Shown: positions 1-7,202 of the stretch, in pieces
How positions within the stretch are numbered: position 1 is the first letter of the stretch
Layout of the letters: each line of letters starts with the position of its first letter
Source: Streptomyces parvulus
GTDB taxonomy: Bacteria > Actinomycetota > Actinomycetes > Streptomycetales > Streptomycetaceae
Assembly: GCF_014648855.1 (NCBI RefSeq)
Contig: NZ_BMRX01000008.1
Coordinates: forward strand, 330,071 to 394,070
Length of the DNA: 64,000 nt
Direction: 5' to 3'
Program-made: the position numbers and the translations under genes
The notes under the pieces: model-generated
Databases searched by the model: none
The model's input: the letters and a program-made list of their open reading frames with translations, nothing else
Told to the model about the DNA's origin: nothing

Positions 1-986
1 GCCTGGTCGACGGCCTTCACGCAGGCCTCCCCGGCGGCGTACTTGGCCATGTTGGCGGCCTCGCCCGCGGCCATGTCGTCGCCGGCGTCGTAGAGATGTG
101 CGGCCTTCTGCGTCATCAGGCGGGCGAGTTCCAGCTCGATGTGCGCCTGGGCGAGGGGGTGGGCGATGGCCTGGTGGGCGCCGATGGGCGTCTTCCAGAC
201 GGTGCGTTCGCGGGCGTAGTCGAGGGCGCGGGCGAGGGCGTGGCGGCCGATGCCGATGGCGAAGGCGGCGGTCATGACGCGCTCGGGGTTGAGGCCGGCG
301 AAGAGCTGGAGGAGGCCCGCGTCCTCGTCGCCGACGAGTGCGTCGGCGGGCAGCCGCACGTCGTCGAGGGTCAGCTCGAACTGCTTCTCGGTGGCGTGCA
401 GTTCCATGTCGAGCTGGCGGCGCTCGAAGCCGGGGGTGTCACGGGGGACGATGAACAGGCAGGGCTTGAGCTTGCCGGTGCGGGCGTCCTCCGTGCGGCC
501 GACGATGAGGGTGGCGTCGGCGATGTCGACGCCGCTGATGAAGACCTTGCGGCCGGTGAGGAGCCAGTCCCCGGTGGCGCCGTCGCGGCGGGCGGTGGTG
601 GTGATGCGGTGGCTGTTGGAACCGGCGTCGGGTTCGGTGATGCCGAAGGCCATGAGGCGGGTGCCGTCGGCTATGCCGGGGAGCCAGTTGTCTTTCTGTT
701 GCTCGGTGCCGAAGCGGGCAATGATGTTGCCGCATATGGCCGGGGAGACGACCAGCATCAGGAGCGGGCAGCCCGCGGCGCCCAGCTCTTCGAGGACGAC
801 GGAGAGTTCGGTGATGCCGGCGCCACCGCCTCCGTAGGCCTCGGGGAGGTTGACGCCGAGGTAGCCGAGTTTGCCGGCCTCCGCCCAGAGGGCGTCTCGG
901 TCGTGGTTGCGGCCGTGGCGGGTGCCGAGGGCGGCTACGGCGGTGCGGAGGGCTTTCTGTTCCTCGGTTTCGATGAGGGTGGGCAT
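1..986 (-). CDS. Acyl-CoA dehydrogenase (3' end beyond left edge)
   Basis: FAD enzyme that oxidises an acyl-CoA to its 2-enoyl-CoA in the cytoplasm and passes electrons to ETF. From the ATG at 986, behind a GGAG Shine-Dalgarno about 6 bases upstream, 328 codons are visible before the window ends, so the last 50 or so residues of a ~385-residue family are missing. Seen in order: N-terminal helical domain, the YGGGGAG loop, the FAD/substrate middle domain with GITEPDAGSNSH, and the C-terminal helical bundle with IGAHQAIAHPLAQAHIE. It is the last visible gene of the leftward carboxylase operon, 55 bases after the alpha subunit stop, and most of that gap is an interspersed repeat. The substrate cannot be read from sequence; by context it is a branched acyl-CoA or an acyclic-terpene-derived acyl-CoA. 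Confidence 0.95.
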   Translation of the reverse strand, partial: MPTLIETEEQKALRTAVAALGTRHGRNHDRDALWAEAGKLGYLGVNLPEAYGGGGAGITELSVVLEELGAAGCPLLMLVVSPAICGNIIARFGTEQQKDNWLPGIADGTRLMAFGITEPDAGSNSHRITTTARRDGATGDWLLTGRKVFISGVDIADATLIVGRTEDARTGKLKPCLFIVPRDTPGFERRQLDMELHATEKQFELTLDDVRLPADALVGDEDAGLLQLFAGLNPERVMTAAFAIGIGRHALARALDYARERTVWKTPIGAHQAIAHPLAQAHIELELARLMTQKAAHLYDAGDDMAAGEAANMAKYAAGEACVKAVDQ

Positions 987-1013
987 GGGTCTCCTTCCGG
1001 GTGCGGGTTCGTT

Positions 1014-1043
1014 GTGGCTGGTCGCGCAGTTCCCCGCGCCCCT
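1014..1043 (+). repeat. Interspersed intergenic repeat, copy A
   Basis: A 30-base sequence beginning GTGGCTGGTCGCGCAG and ending CCCCGCGCCCCT. It is repeated exactly, in inverted orientation, at 32440-32469, and an interrupted variant lies at 56608-56662. I recall this sequence from the intergenic regions of many Streptomyces genomes. Here it fills most of the gap between the dehydrogenase and carboxylase genes, and its last two bases are the first two of the alpha subunit stop triplet. Confidence 0.75.
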
Positions 1044-2892
1044 ACTCGGCGTGTCCCTCCACTACGGCCAAGAGGGTGCCGACCTCCACCTGCCTGCCCG
1101 GCTCGGCGTTCAACGCGGTCAGCGTGCCCGTGGTCGGGGCCGTGATCCGGTGTTCCATCTTCATCGCCTCCAGCCAGAGGAGGGGTTGGCCCGCCTCTAC
1201 GGCGGAGCCCTCCGTCACGCCCTCCGCGACGCGGACGACCGTGCCGGGCATGGGGGCGAGGAGGGAGCCGGGGGCGTGTTGGGCGGTGGGGTCGGGGAAG
1301 CGGGGCAGGGCGGTGAGGACGGTGGGGCCGACGTGGACGGTGTCGCCGTAACGGGCGATGTCGAAGCGGCGTCGTACGCCGTCGGTTTCGAGGACGACCT
1401 GCCGGGCGTCGGCGCGCACCACGCGTACGCCGTCCGCCGCGAGGCCGGCGCGGGTGTGCCGGTAGCGCACCTCGTGTTCCTCGCCCGCGACCGCGTACCG
1501 CCTGACCTGTGGCTGCGAGGGCAGGTTGCGCCAGCCGCCGAAACGGCCGGAGCCGGCGCTCGCTTCGGCGAGGGCGGCGGCGAGCGGGGCGAGGGGGTCG
1601 GGGGCGGCCTCGGTGAGGGCGGCCAGGTGGCGGTCGTAGAAGCCGGTGTCCATGCGGGCGGAGGTGAACTCCTCGTGGCGCAGGGAGCGGACGAGGAGGT
1701 CGCGGTTGGTGAGGGGGCCGTGGACCGCGGCCCGTTCCAGGGCACCGGCGAGGCGGCGGACGGCCTCCGCGCGGGTGGGTGCGTGGGCGACCGCCTTGGC
1801 GAGCATCGGGTCGTAGTGGACGCCGATGTCGTCGCCGCCGGTGTAGCCGGTGTCGAGGCGGATGCCGTCGGGGACGCTGAGGTGGTGCAGGCGGCCGGTC
1901 TGCGGGGCCCAGTCGTGCGCGGGGTCCTCGGCGTAGAGGCGGGCCTCGACGGCGTGGCCACGCGCCGGCGGGGGGTCGTCGTCGAGGGTGTGGCCCTCCG
2001 CGACGCGGAGCTGGAGGGCGACGAGGTCGACGCCGAAGACGGCCTCGGTGACGGGGTGTTCGACCTGGAGGCGGGTGTTCATCTCCAGGAAGTGCGCCCG
2101 GCCGTCGGCGACGAGGAACTCGACGGTGCCGGCGCCGACGTAGTCGACGGCGCGGGCGGCGCGTACGGCCAGGTCGTGGAGTTCGCGCTCCAGCTCCTCG
2201 GCGAGTCCCGGTGCCGGGGCCTCCTCGATCACCTTCTGGTGGCGGCGCTGGAGGGAGCAGTCGCGGGTGCCGAGCGCCCACACGGTGCCGTGGGTGTCGG
2301 CGAGGATCTGCACCTCGACGTGGCGGCCGCCGACGACGTAGGGCTCGACGAAGACCTCGCCGTCGCCGAAGGCGCTCGCCGCCTCCGCGCGGGCGGCGGT
2401 CAGTTCGGCGTCCAGGTCGGCGAGACGCCGTACGACGCGCATGCCGCGCCCGCCGCCGCCGGCCGCCGCCTTCACCAGCACGGGCAGGTCGGCCTCGGTG
2501 ACCTCGGCCAGGGGGGCGATGCCCATGAGTTCCTTGGCGCGGGTCTTGGACGCCATCGCCTCGATGGCCTCGGGCGGCGGGCCGATCCAGGTCAGTCCGG
2601 CGTCGAGGACGGCGCGGGCGAAACCGGCGTTCTCGGAGAGGAAGCCGTAGCCGGGGTGGACGGCGTCGGCGCCCGCGGTGATCGCGGCCTTCACGATCAG
2701 GTCGCCGCGCAGGTACGTGTCGGCGGAGGAGGTGCCCGGCAGGCGTACGGCCGCGTCGGCCACGCGCGCGTGGAGGGCGTTCTCGTCGGCGTCCGAGTGC
2801 ACGGCGACGGTTCGGATTCCGGACTCGCGGCAGGTGCGGAAGATCCGGCAGGCGATCTCGCCGCGGTTGGCGACGAGGACGGTACCGATCAC
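1042..2892 (-). CDS. Acyl-CoA carboxylase alpha subunit (biotin carboxylase + biotin carrier)
   Basis: 616 residues. It carboxylates biotin with ATP and bicarbonate and carries it to the beta subunit encoded just upstream. Seen: N-terminal VLVANRGEIACRIFRT, HPGYGFLSEN near residue 80, the glycine-rich ATP loop KAAAGGGGRGMRVV near 141, the EMNTRLQVEHPVTE active-site stretch, and a C-terminal biotinyl domain with EAMKM, target lysine near residue 578. The segment before the glycine loop looks shorter than in canonical biotin carboxylases, which may be normal for this subgroup. Start: GTG 2892 with GAGGGG 6 bases upstream; an alternative GTG at 2925 would add 11 residues. The beta stop lies 44 bases before the chosen start. 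The order beta then alpha resembles methylcrotonyl- and geranyl-CoA carboxylase operons. Confidence 0.95.
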   Translation of the reverse strand: MIGTVLVANRGEIACRIFRTCRESGIRTVAVHSDADENALHARVADAAVRLPGTSSADTYLRGDLIVKAAITAGADAVHPGYGFLSENAGFARAVLDAGLTWIGPPPEAIEAMASKTRAKELMGIAPLAEVTEADLPVLVKAAAGGGGRGMRVVRRLADLDAELTAARAEAASAFGDGEVFVEPYVVGGRHVEVQILADTHGTVWALGTRDCSLQRRHQKVIEEAPAPGLAEELERELHDLAVRAARAVDYVGAGTVEFLVADGRAHFLEMNTRLQVEHPVTEAVFGVDLVALQLRVAEGHTLDDDPPPARGHAVEARLYAEDPAHDWAPQTGRLHHLSVPDGIRLDTGYTGGDDIGVHYDPMLAKAVAHAPTRAEAVRRLAGALERAAVHGPLTNRDLLVRSLRHEEFTSARMDTGFYDRHLAALTEAAPDPLAPLAAALAEASAGSGRFGGWRNLPSQPQVRRYAVAGEEHEVRYRHTRAGLAADGVRVVRADARQVVLETDGVRRRFDIARYGDTVHVGPTVLTALPRFPDPTAQHAPGSLLAPMPGTVVRVAEGVTEGSAVEAGQPLLWLEAMKMEHRITAPTTGTLTALNAEPGRQVEVGTLLAVVEGHAE

Positions 2893-2936
2893 GGTGTTCC
2901 CCTCGCTTGTCACAGTGGTGGCCACAGTGGATTCCC

Positions 2937-4535
2937 TCACATCCGGAAGACGCCGAAGCCGCCGCGCGCGCCCTCGTAGGGGGCGGTGTGGAGGGCGGAC
3001 AGGCACAGGCCGAGGACGGTGCGGGTGTCGCGCGGGTCGATGACGCCGTCGTCGTAGAGCCGCCCGGAGAGGAACATGGGCAGCGACTCGGACTCGATCT
3101 GCTGCTCCACCATGGCGCGCAGCGCGGCGTCGCCCTCGTCGTCGTACGGCTGCCCCTTCGCGGCGGCCGACTGGCGGGCGACGATGGAGAGCACGCCGGC
3201 GAGCTGCTGCGGGCCCATGACGGCGGACTTGGCGCTGGGCCAGGCGAAGAGGAAGCGCGGGTCGTAGGCGCGGCCGCACATGCCGTAGTGGCCGGCGCCG
3301 TAGGAGGCGCCCATGAGGACGGACAGGTGCGGGACGCGGGAGTTGGAGACCGCGTTGATCATCATGGCGCCGTGCTTGATGATGCCGCCCTGCTCGTACT
3401 CCCTGCCGACCATGTAGCCGGTGGTGTTGTGCAGGAAGAGGAGCGGGATGTCGCGCTGGTTGGCGAGCTGGATGAACTGGGCGGCCTTCTGTGACTCCTC
3501 GCTGAACAGCACCCCTTGGGCGTTGGCGAGGATGCCGACCGGGTAGCCGTGCAGGCTCGCCCAGCCGGTGGTCAGGCTGGTGCCGTAGAGCGGCTTGAAC
3601 TCGTCGAAGTCGGAGGCGTCGACGATCCGGGCGATCACCTCGCGCGGGTCGAAGGGGGCCTTGAGGTCGCCGGGGACGATGCCGAGGAGGTCCTCCGGGT
3701 CGTACTTGGGCGGCTCGGCCGGTGCCGGATCGGCGTACGCCTTGCGGTGGTTGAGGCGGGCGACGACGCGGCGGGCCTGGCGGAGGGCGTCGGGCTCGTC
3801 CAGGGCGAAGTGGTCGGCGAGGCCGGAGGTGCGGGCGTGCATCTCGGCGCCGCCGAGGGACTCGTCGTCGCTCTCCTCGCCGGTGGCCATCTTGACCAGG
3901 GGCGGCCCGCCGAGGAACACCTTGGCGCGCTCCTTGACCATGATGACGTGGTCGGACATGCCGGGGATGTAGGCGCCCCCGGCCGTCGAGTTGCCGAAGA
4001 CGACGGCGATCGTCGGGATGCCGGCCGCGGACAGCCGGGTGAGGTCCCGGAAGATCGCGCCGCCGGGGATGAAGATCTCCTTCTGGGAGGGCAGGTCGGC
4101 GCCGCCGGACTCCACGAGGCTGATGCAGGGCAGCCGGTTCGCGAGCGCGATGTCGTTGGCGCGCAGGGCCTTCTTCAGCGACCAGGGGTTGCTGGCACCG
4201 CCGCGCACGGTGGGGTCGTTGGCGGTGATCAGGCATTCGACGCCCTCGACGACGCCGATGCCGGTGACGAGGGAGGCGCCCACGGTGTACTCGCTGCCCC
4301 AGGCCGCGAGGGGGGACAACTCCAGGAAGGGCGTGTCGGGGTCGAGGAGCAGCTCGATGCGTTCGCGGGCGAGGAGTTTGCCGCGCTTACGGTGCCGGGC
4401 CACGTACTTCTCGCCGCCGCCGGCCAGCGCCTTGGCGTGCTCGGTGTCCAGGTCGGCGAGTTTGGCGAGCATGGCGGCGCGGTTGGCGCGGTGGTCGGGG
4501 GCGGCGGGGTCGAGGGCGGAGGCGAGGACGGTCAC
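2937..4535 (-). CDS. Acyl-CoA carboxylase beta subunit (carboxyltransferase)
   Basis: 532 residues, the usual length for methylcrotonyl-CoA carboxylase beta or geranyl-CoA carboxylase AtuC. It transfers carboxybiotin CO2 to an enoyl-CoA. Two crotonase-like halves are visible; the N-terminal half has VESGGADLPSQKEIFIPGG and GNSTAGGAYIPGMSD, the C-terminal half has LHNTTGYMVGREYEQGGI, GASYGAGHYGMCGRAYDPRF and a late DDGVIDPRDTR. The SQKEIFIPGGAIFRD signature points to the MCC/geranyl-CoA class rather than acetyl/propionyl-CoA. It starts at GTG 4535, overlapping the stop of a 13-codon frame (GTGA) in a 38-bp tandem repeat. It sits between the AtuA-like gene and the alpha subunit. Substrate choice between 3-methylcrotonyl-CoA and a terpenoyl-CoA stays open. 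Confidence 0.94.
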   Translation of the reverse strand: MTVLASALDPAAPDHRANRAAMLAKLADLDTEHAKALAGGGEKYVARHRKRGKLLARERIELLLDPDTPFLELSPLAAWGSEYTVGASLVTGIGVVEGVECLITANDPTVRGGASNPWSLKKALRANDIALANRLPCISLVESGGADLPSQKEIFIPGGAIFRDLTRLSAAGIPTIAVVFGNSTAGGAYIPGMSDHVIMVKERAKVFLGGPPLVKMATGEESDDESLGGAEMHARTSGLADHFALDEPDALRQARRVVARLNHRKAYADPAPAEPPKYDPEDLLGIVPGDLKAPFDPREVIARIVDASDFDEFKPLYGTSLTTGWASLHGYPVGILANAQGVLFSEESQKAAQFIQLANQRDIPLLFLHNTTGYMVGREYEQGGIIKHGAMMINAVSNSRVPHLSVLMGASYGAGHYGMCGRAYDPRFLFAWPSAKSAVMGPQQLAGVLSIVARQSAAAKGQPYDDEGDAALRAMVEQQIESESLPMFLSGRLYDDGVIDPRDTRTVLGLCLSALHTAPYEGARGGFGVFRM

Positions 4536-4573
4536 GGCAGGATCTCCGGCGGGTACGACGGGACGGCGGTCAC
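4532..4573 (-). CDS. 13-codon frame chained between AtuA-like and carboxylase beta genes (2)
   Basis: Second member of the relay: GTG 4573 overlaps the stop of the first 13-codon frame. It would encode MTAVPSYPPEILP, and its TGA overlaps the GTG start of carboxylase beta. It differs from the first frame at four positions (P6S, A11I, V12L, L13P), so the duplication is not brand new. Function inferred only from geometry. Confidence 0.35.
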   Translation of the reverse strand: MTAVPSYPPEILP

Positions 4574-4611
4574 AGCACGGCCTCCGGGGGGTACGGCGGG
4601 ACGGCGGTCAC
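4570..4611 (-). CDS. 13-codon frame chained between AtuA-like and carboxylase beta genes (1)
   Basis: GTG 4611 overlaps the TGA stop of the AtuA-like gene (GTGA) and lies 7 bases after GGAGG. It would encode MTAVPPYPPEAVL and ends at a TGA overlapping the next GTG. It arose from the 38-bp tandem repeat. The peptide is probably without function; the frame may matter as a relay that carries terminating ribosomes to the carboxylase beta start. No direct evidence of translation. Confidence 0.35.
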   Translation of the reverse strand: MTAVPPYPPEAVL

Positions 4612-6278
4612 AGCAGGACCTCCGGGATGTCCAGGTGGCGGGCGCGCAGCCATTCGCCGAGCGCCTTGGCCTGCGGGTCGAAGCGGTGCCGGGCGGCGAC
4701 GCCCTCGCCGAGGATGCCCTCGACGACGAAGTTGAGGGCGCGCAGGTTGGGCAGCGGGTGCCGGGTGACGGGCAGGCCCTGGGCCTCGGGGATCAGCTCC
4801 CGGAAGCGGTCGGCGGTGAGTTCGTGCGCGAGCCAGCGCCAGGCGTCGTCGGTCCGGGCCCAGACGCCGACGTTGGCGTTGCCGCCCTTGTCACCGCTGC
4901 GGGCGCCGGCGACGAGGCCGAGGGGGGCGGTCCGGGCGGGGCCCGGTGGGAGCGGGTCCGGCAGGGGCGGTTCCGGCACGTCGGTCAGTACGGCGGTGTC
5001 CTGGGGGCCCGGCACGGTGATGCGGTTCCCGTCGTGGAGGACGGCCACATGGTCGACGGCGCCGTGGGGGACGTACACATCCTCGAAGACCCCATAGGGG
5101 GCGGCCTTGCCCGGTGGTGCCAGCACATGGAAGCCGGGGTAGCTGGCCAGGGCCAGTTCGACGGCGGCGCCGCTCAACGCCCGCCCCACGACCTGCTGGT
5201 CGGCGTCCCGGACGACGAGCCGCAGCAGGGCGCCGGCCGTCTCCTGGGTCGGCGCGTCGGGCCGGTCGGTGCGCACCAGCTCCCAGCGGACGTCGGCGGC
5301 CTTGCCGAGCGCGGGCTCCAACTGGGCCCGCACCAGCGCCGCCTTGGCCTCGACGTCGAGGCCGGTGAGCACGAAGGCGACCTCGTTGCGGAAGCCGCCG
5401 AGGCGGTTGCGGCCGACCTTGAGGGTGGGCGGCGGCGCCTCGCCGCGCACGCCTTCGACGCGGACGCGGTCGGGGCCGTCCTGGGTGAGGCGCACGGTGT
5501 CCAGGCGGGCGGTGACGTCGGGTCCGGCGTAGCGGGCGCCGCCCGTCTCGTACAGGAGCTGGGCGGTGACGGTGCCGGTGTCGACGAAGCCGCCGGTGCC
5601 GTCGTGCTTGGTGATGACCGCGGTGCCGTCGGCGTGGATCTCGGCGAGCGGGAAGCCGGGCCGGCGTACGTCGCCGTCCTGGAAGAACGCGTAGTTGCCG
5701 CCGGTCGTCTGCGCCCCGCACTCCAGCAGGTGCCCGGCGACGACGGCGCCCGCCAGCCGGTCGTACTCCGCGGGCGCCCAGCCGAAGTGCGCGGCGGCGG
5801 GGCCGGTGACCAGGGCGGCGTCGGTGACGCGTCCGGTGACGACGACGTCGGCGCCCGCGCGCAGGCACTCCGCGATGCCGAAGCCGCCGAGGTAGGCGTG
5901 CGCGGCCAGGGCTCCCGGGTGGGCGGCGGTGAGGTCGTCGCCCTCTACGTGCGCGACGCGGACGGGGATGCCGAGGCGGTCGGCGAGGGCGCGTACGGCG
6001 TCGGCGAGTCCGGCGGGGTTGAGCCCGCCCGCGTTGCCGACGATCCTGACGCCCCGGTCGTGGGCGAGGCCGAGGCACTCCTCCAGCTGCCGCAGGAAGG
6101 TGCGGGCGTAGCCGGAGCCGGGGTCCTTGAGCCGGTCGCGGCCCAGGATGAGCATGGTCAGTTCGGCGAGGTAGTCGCCGGTGAGGACGTCGAGGGGGCC
6201 GTCGGTGAGCATCTCGCGCATGGCGTCGAAGCGGTCGCCGTAGAAGCCGGACGCGTTCCCGACGCGCAGGACGCTCAC
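4608..6278 (-). CDS. AtuA-like protein (acyclic terpene utilisation family, DUF1446)
   Basis: 556 residues. The family is named after Pseudomonas AtuA, needed for citronellol/geraniol degradation, but its reaction is not established. Seen: the N-terminal DUF1446 region (RVGNASGFYGDRFDAM, GGLNPAGLADAVRALADRLG, TGRVTDAALVTGPAAAHFGW, TGGNYAFFQDGDVRRPGFP) over roughly residues 1-360, and a C-terminal AtuA-specific domain with AGARSGDKGGNANVGVWAR near 450. No signal peptide, so cytoplasmic. GTG 6278 overlaps the stop of the MDMPI-like gene (GTGA). Co-operonic with the MCC-type carboxylase and acyl-CoA dehydrogenase, supporting a role in branched or terpenoid acyl-CoA breakdown. Confidence 0.88.
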   Translation of the reverse strand: MSVLRVGNASGFYGDRFDAMREMLTDGPLDVLTGDYLAELTMLILGRDRLKDPGSGYARTFLRQLEECLGLAHDRGVRIVGNAGGLNPAGLADAVRALADRLGIPVRVAHVEGDDLTAAHPGALAAHAYLGGFGIAECLRAGADVVVTGRVTDAALVTGPAAAHFGWAPAEYDRLAGAVVAGHLLECGAQTTGGNYAFFQDGDVRRPGFPLAEIHADGTAVITKHDGTGGFVDTGTVTAQLLYETGGARYAGPDVTARLDTVRLTQDGPDRVRVEGVRGEAPPPTLKVGRNRLGGFRNEVAFVLTGLDVEAKAALVRAQLEPALGKAADVRWELVRTDRPDAPTQETAGALLRLVVRDADQQVVGRALSGAAVELALASYPGFHVLAPPGKAAPYGVFEDVYVPHGAVDHVAVLHDGNRITVPGPQDTAVLTDVPEPPLPDPLPPGPARTAPLGLVAGARSGDKGGNANVGVWARTDDAWRWLAHELTADRFRELIPEAQGLPVTRHPLPNLRALNFVVEGILGEGVAARHRFDPQAKALGEWLRARHLDIPEVLL

Positions 6279-7069
6279 CGCGCGGCCCCCTTCGGCTTCC
6301 GTCCGGCGCCGGGCGGTCCGGCGAAGGCCTGGGCGATGTCCAGCCAGCGGTCGGCTTCCGGGCCCTCGGCGGTGAGGTCGAGGTCGGCGCGGTGGGCGCG
6401 CTGGGTGGCGAGCAGGCAGAAGTCGAGCGCGGGGCCGGTGACGCGCTGCGGGGCGTCCGCGGGGCCGTACGCCCAGACGTCGCCGTCCGGGCCGGTGAGT
6501 TCGACCCGGAACTCCTCGCCGGGCGGGGTGAGTCCGTGGGCGGCGTGGGCGAAGTCCCGGGCGCGGACGCCGATGCGGGCGATGTGCCGCAGGCGGCCGG
6601 TGGGCGGGCGGACGACGCCGAGCGCGTCGGCGATGTCGAGGCCGTGCGCCCAGGTCTCCATCAGACGGGCGGTGGCCATCGAGGCGACGGCCATCGGGGG
6701 GCCGTACCAGGGGAAGCGGGCGCCGGGGGTGGCACCGCGCAGGGCCTCCTGGAGGGTCCTCCGGCCGTCCCGCCAGGCGGCCAGCAGCACGGCGGGCTCC
6801 TGCCGGGCGCCCTCCTCGGCACCGTCGTCGACGTACCGGTCGGGCGCGGCGAGCGCCTGCTCCACGAAGCCCCGGAAGGCGTCCTCGTCGGTGACGGCGG
6901 CCAGCGCGGCGCGGTCGGTCCAGGCCAGGTGCGCGACCTGGTGGGCGACCGTCCACCCGGGTGCGGGCGTGGCGAGCCCCCACTCCGCGAGGCTCAACCG
7001 GGCGACCAGCGCGTCGAGTTCCTCGCTCTCCTCGCGCAGGTCGTCGATCACGGGCGTCGGGTCGGACAC
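6275..7069 (-). CDS. TIGR03084-type MDMPI/DinB-fold protein
   Basis: 264 residues. It resembles mycothiol-dependent maleylpyruvate isomerase N-terminal domains (DinB four-helix fold). Seen: GWTVAHQVAHLAWTDRAAL near residue 40, METWAHGLDIADALG near 140, and IGVRARDFAHAAHGLTP; the spaced histidines fit the metal site of the fold. The reaction is unknown. Start chosen at GTG 7069, with GAGGGGAG 7-8 bases upstream; the ATG at 7120 gives an atypical proline/histidine-rich extension. First gene of the leftward operon; stop and downstream start overlap as GTGA. Its position beside the AtuA-like and carboxylase genes is the only hint at a pathway. Confidence 0.85.
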   Translation of the reverse strand: MSDPTPVIDDLREESEELDALVARLSLAEWGLATPAPGWTVAHQVAHLAWTDRAALAAVTDEDAFRGFVEQALAAPDRYVDDGAEEGARQEPAVLLAAWRDGRRTLQEALRGATPGARFPWYGPPMAVASMATARLMETWAHGLDIADALGVVRPPTGRLRHIARIGVRARDFAHAAHGLTPPGEEFRVELTGPDGDVWAYGPADAPQRVTGPALDFCLLATQRAHRADLDLTAEGPEADRWLDIAQAFAGPPGAGRKPKGAAR

Positions 7070-7135
7070 GTGGGGCTCCCCTCGGGCACGGCGGTGAGCG
7101 GGGCGGTGTGGGGGGAGCATGGCAGGCGCGCCCAT

Positions 7136-7159
7136 TAACAATCAAGCATGCTTGCATGA
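7136..7159 (-). promoter_or_regulatory. Palindromic operator/promoter of the AtuA-carboxylase operon
   Basis: An AT-rich island in 72% GC DNA, 70-90 bases before the first gene of the operon. It holds the perfect palindrome CAAGCATGCTTG (7143-7154) inside outer arms AATCA and TGATT, followed on the minus strand by TTGATTGTTAAT. Symmetry and length suit a TetR-family repressor; no cognate regulator gene is adjacent within the window. Confidence 0.6.
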
Positions 7160-7202
7160 TTTTGTACGCCCGGCTCCCGGCGGCCGGACCGCGCGCGGCG
7201 GC

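Larger units (their letters stand above)
4531..4625. repeat. 38-bp tandem repeat at the atuA-like / carboxylase beta junction
   Basis: Copies begin at 4531, 4569 and 4607: two full 38-base units and a partial third that extends into the 3' end of the AtuA-like gene. On the minus strand each unit holds a CGGAG Shine-Dalgarno-like motif followed by a GTGAC start-stop overlap. The spacing of exactly 38 bases (13 codons minus one base) keeps each GTG overlapping the previous TGA. The likely ancestral junction was one GTGA overlap between the two genes, later amplified. Confidence 0.85.

Noticed and set aside
2461..2560. Frameshift or deletion in the biotin carboxylase before the glycine loop
   Set aside because: The frame is intact through both sides and the short loop may be normal for this subgroup; no stop or shift seen.
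4531..4606. Possible CRISPR-like direct repeats
   Set aside because: The 38-base units are adjacent with no spacers and lie at a coding junction; no cas genes.
3516..7097. Very long plus-strand frame opposite the carboxylase operon
   Set aside because: GC-driven shadow; low-complexity protein, and the minus strand carries clear families with motifs across the same stretch.
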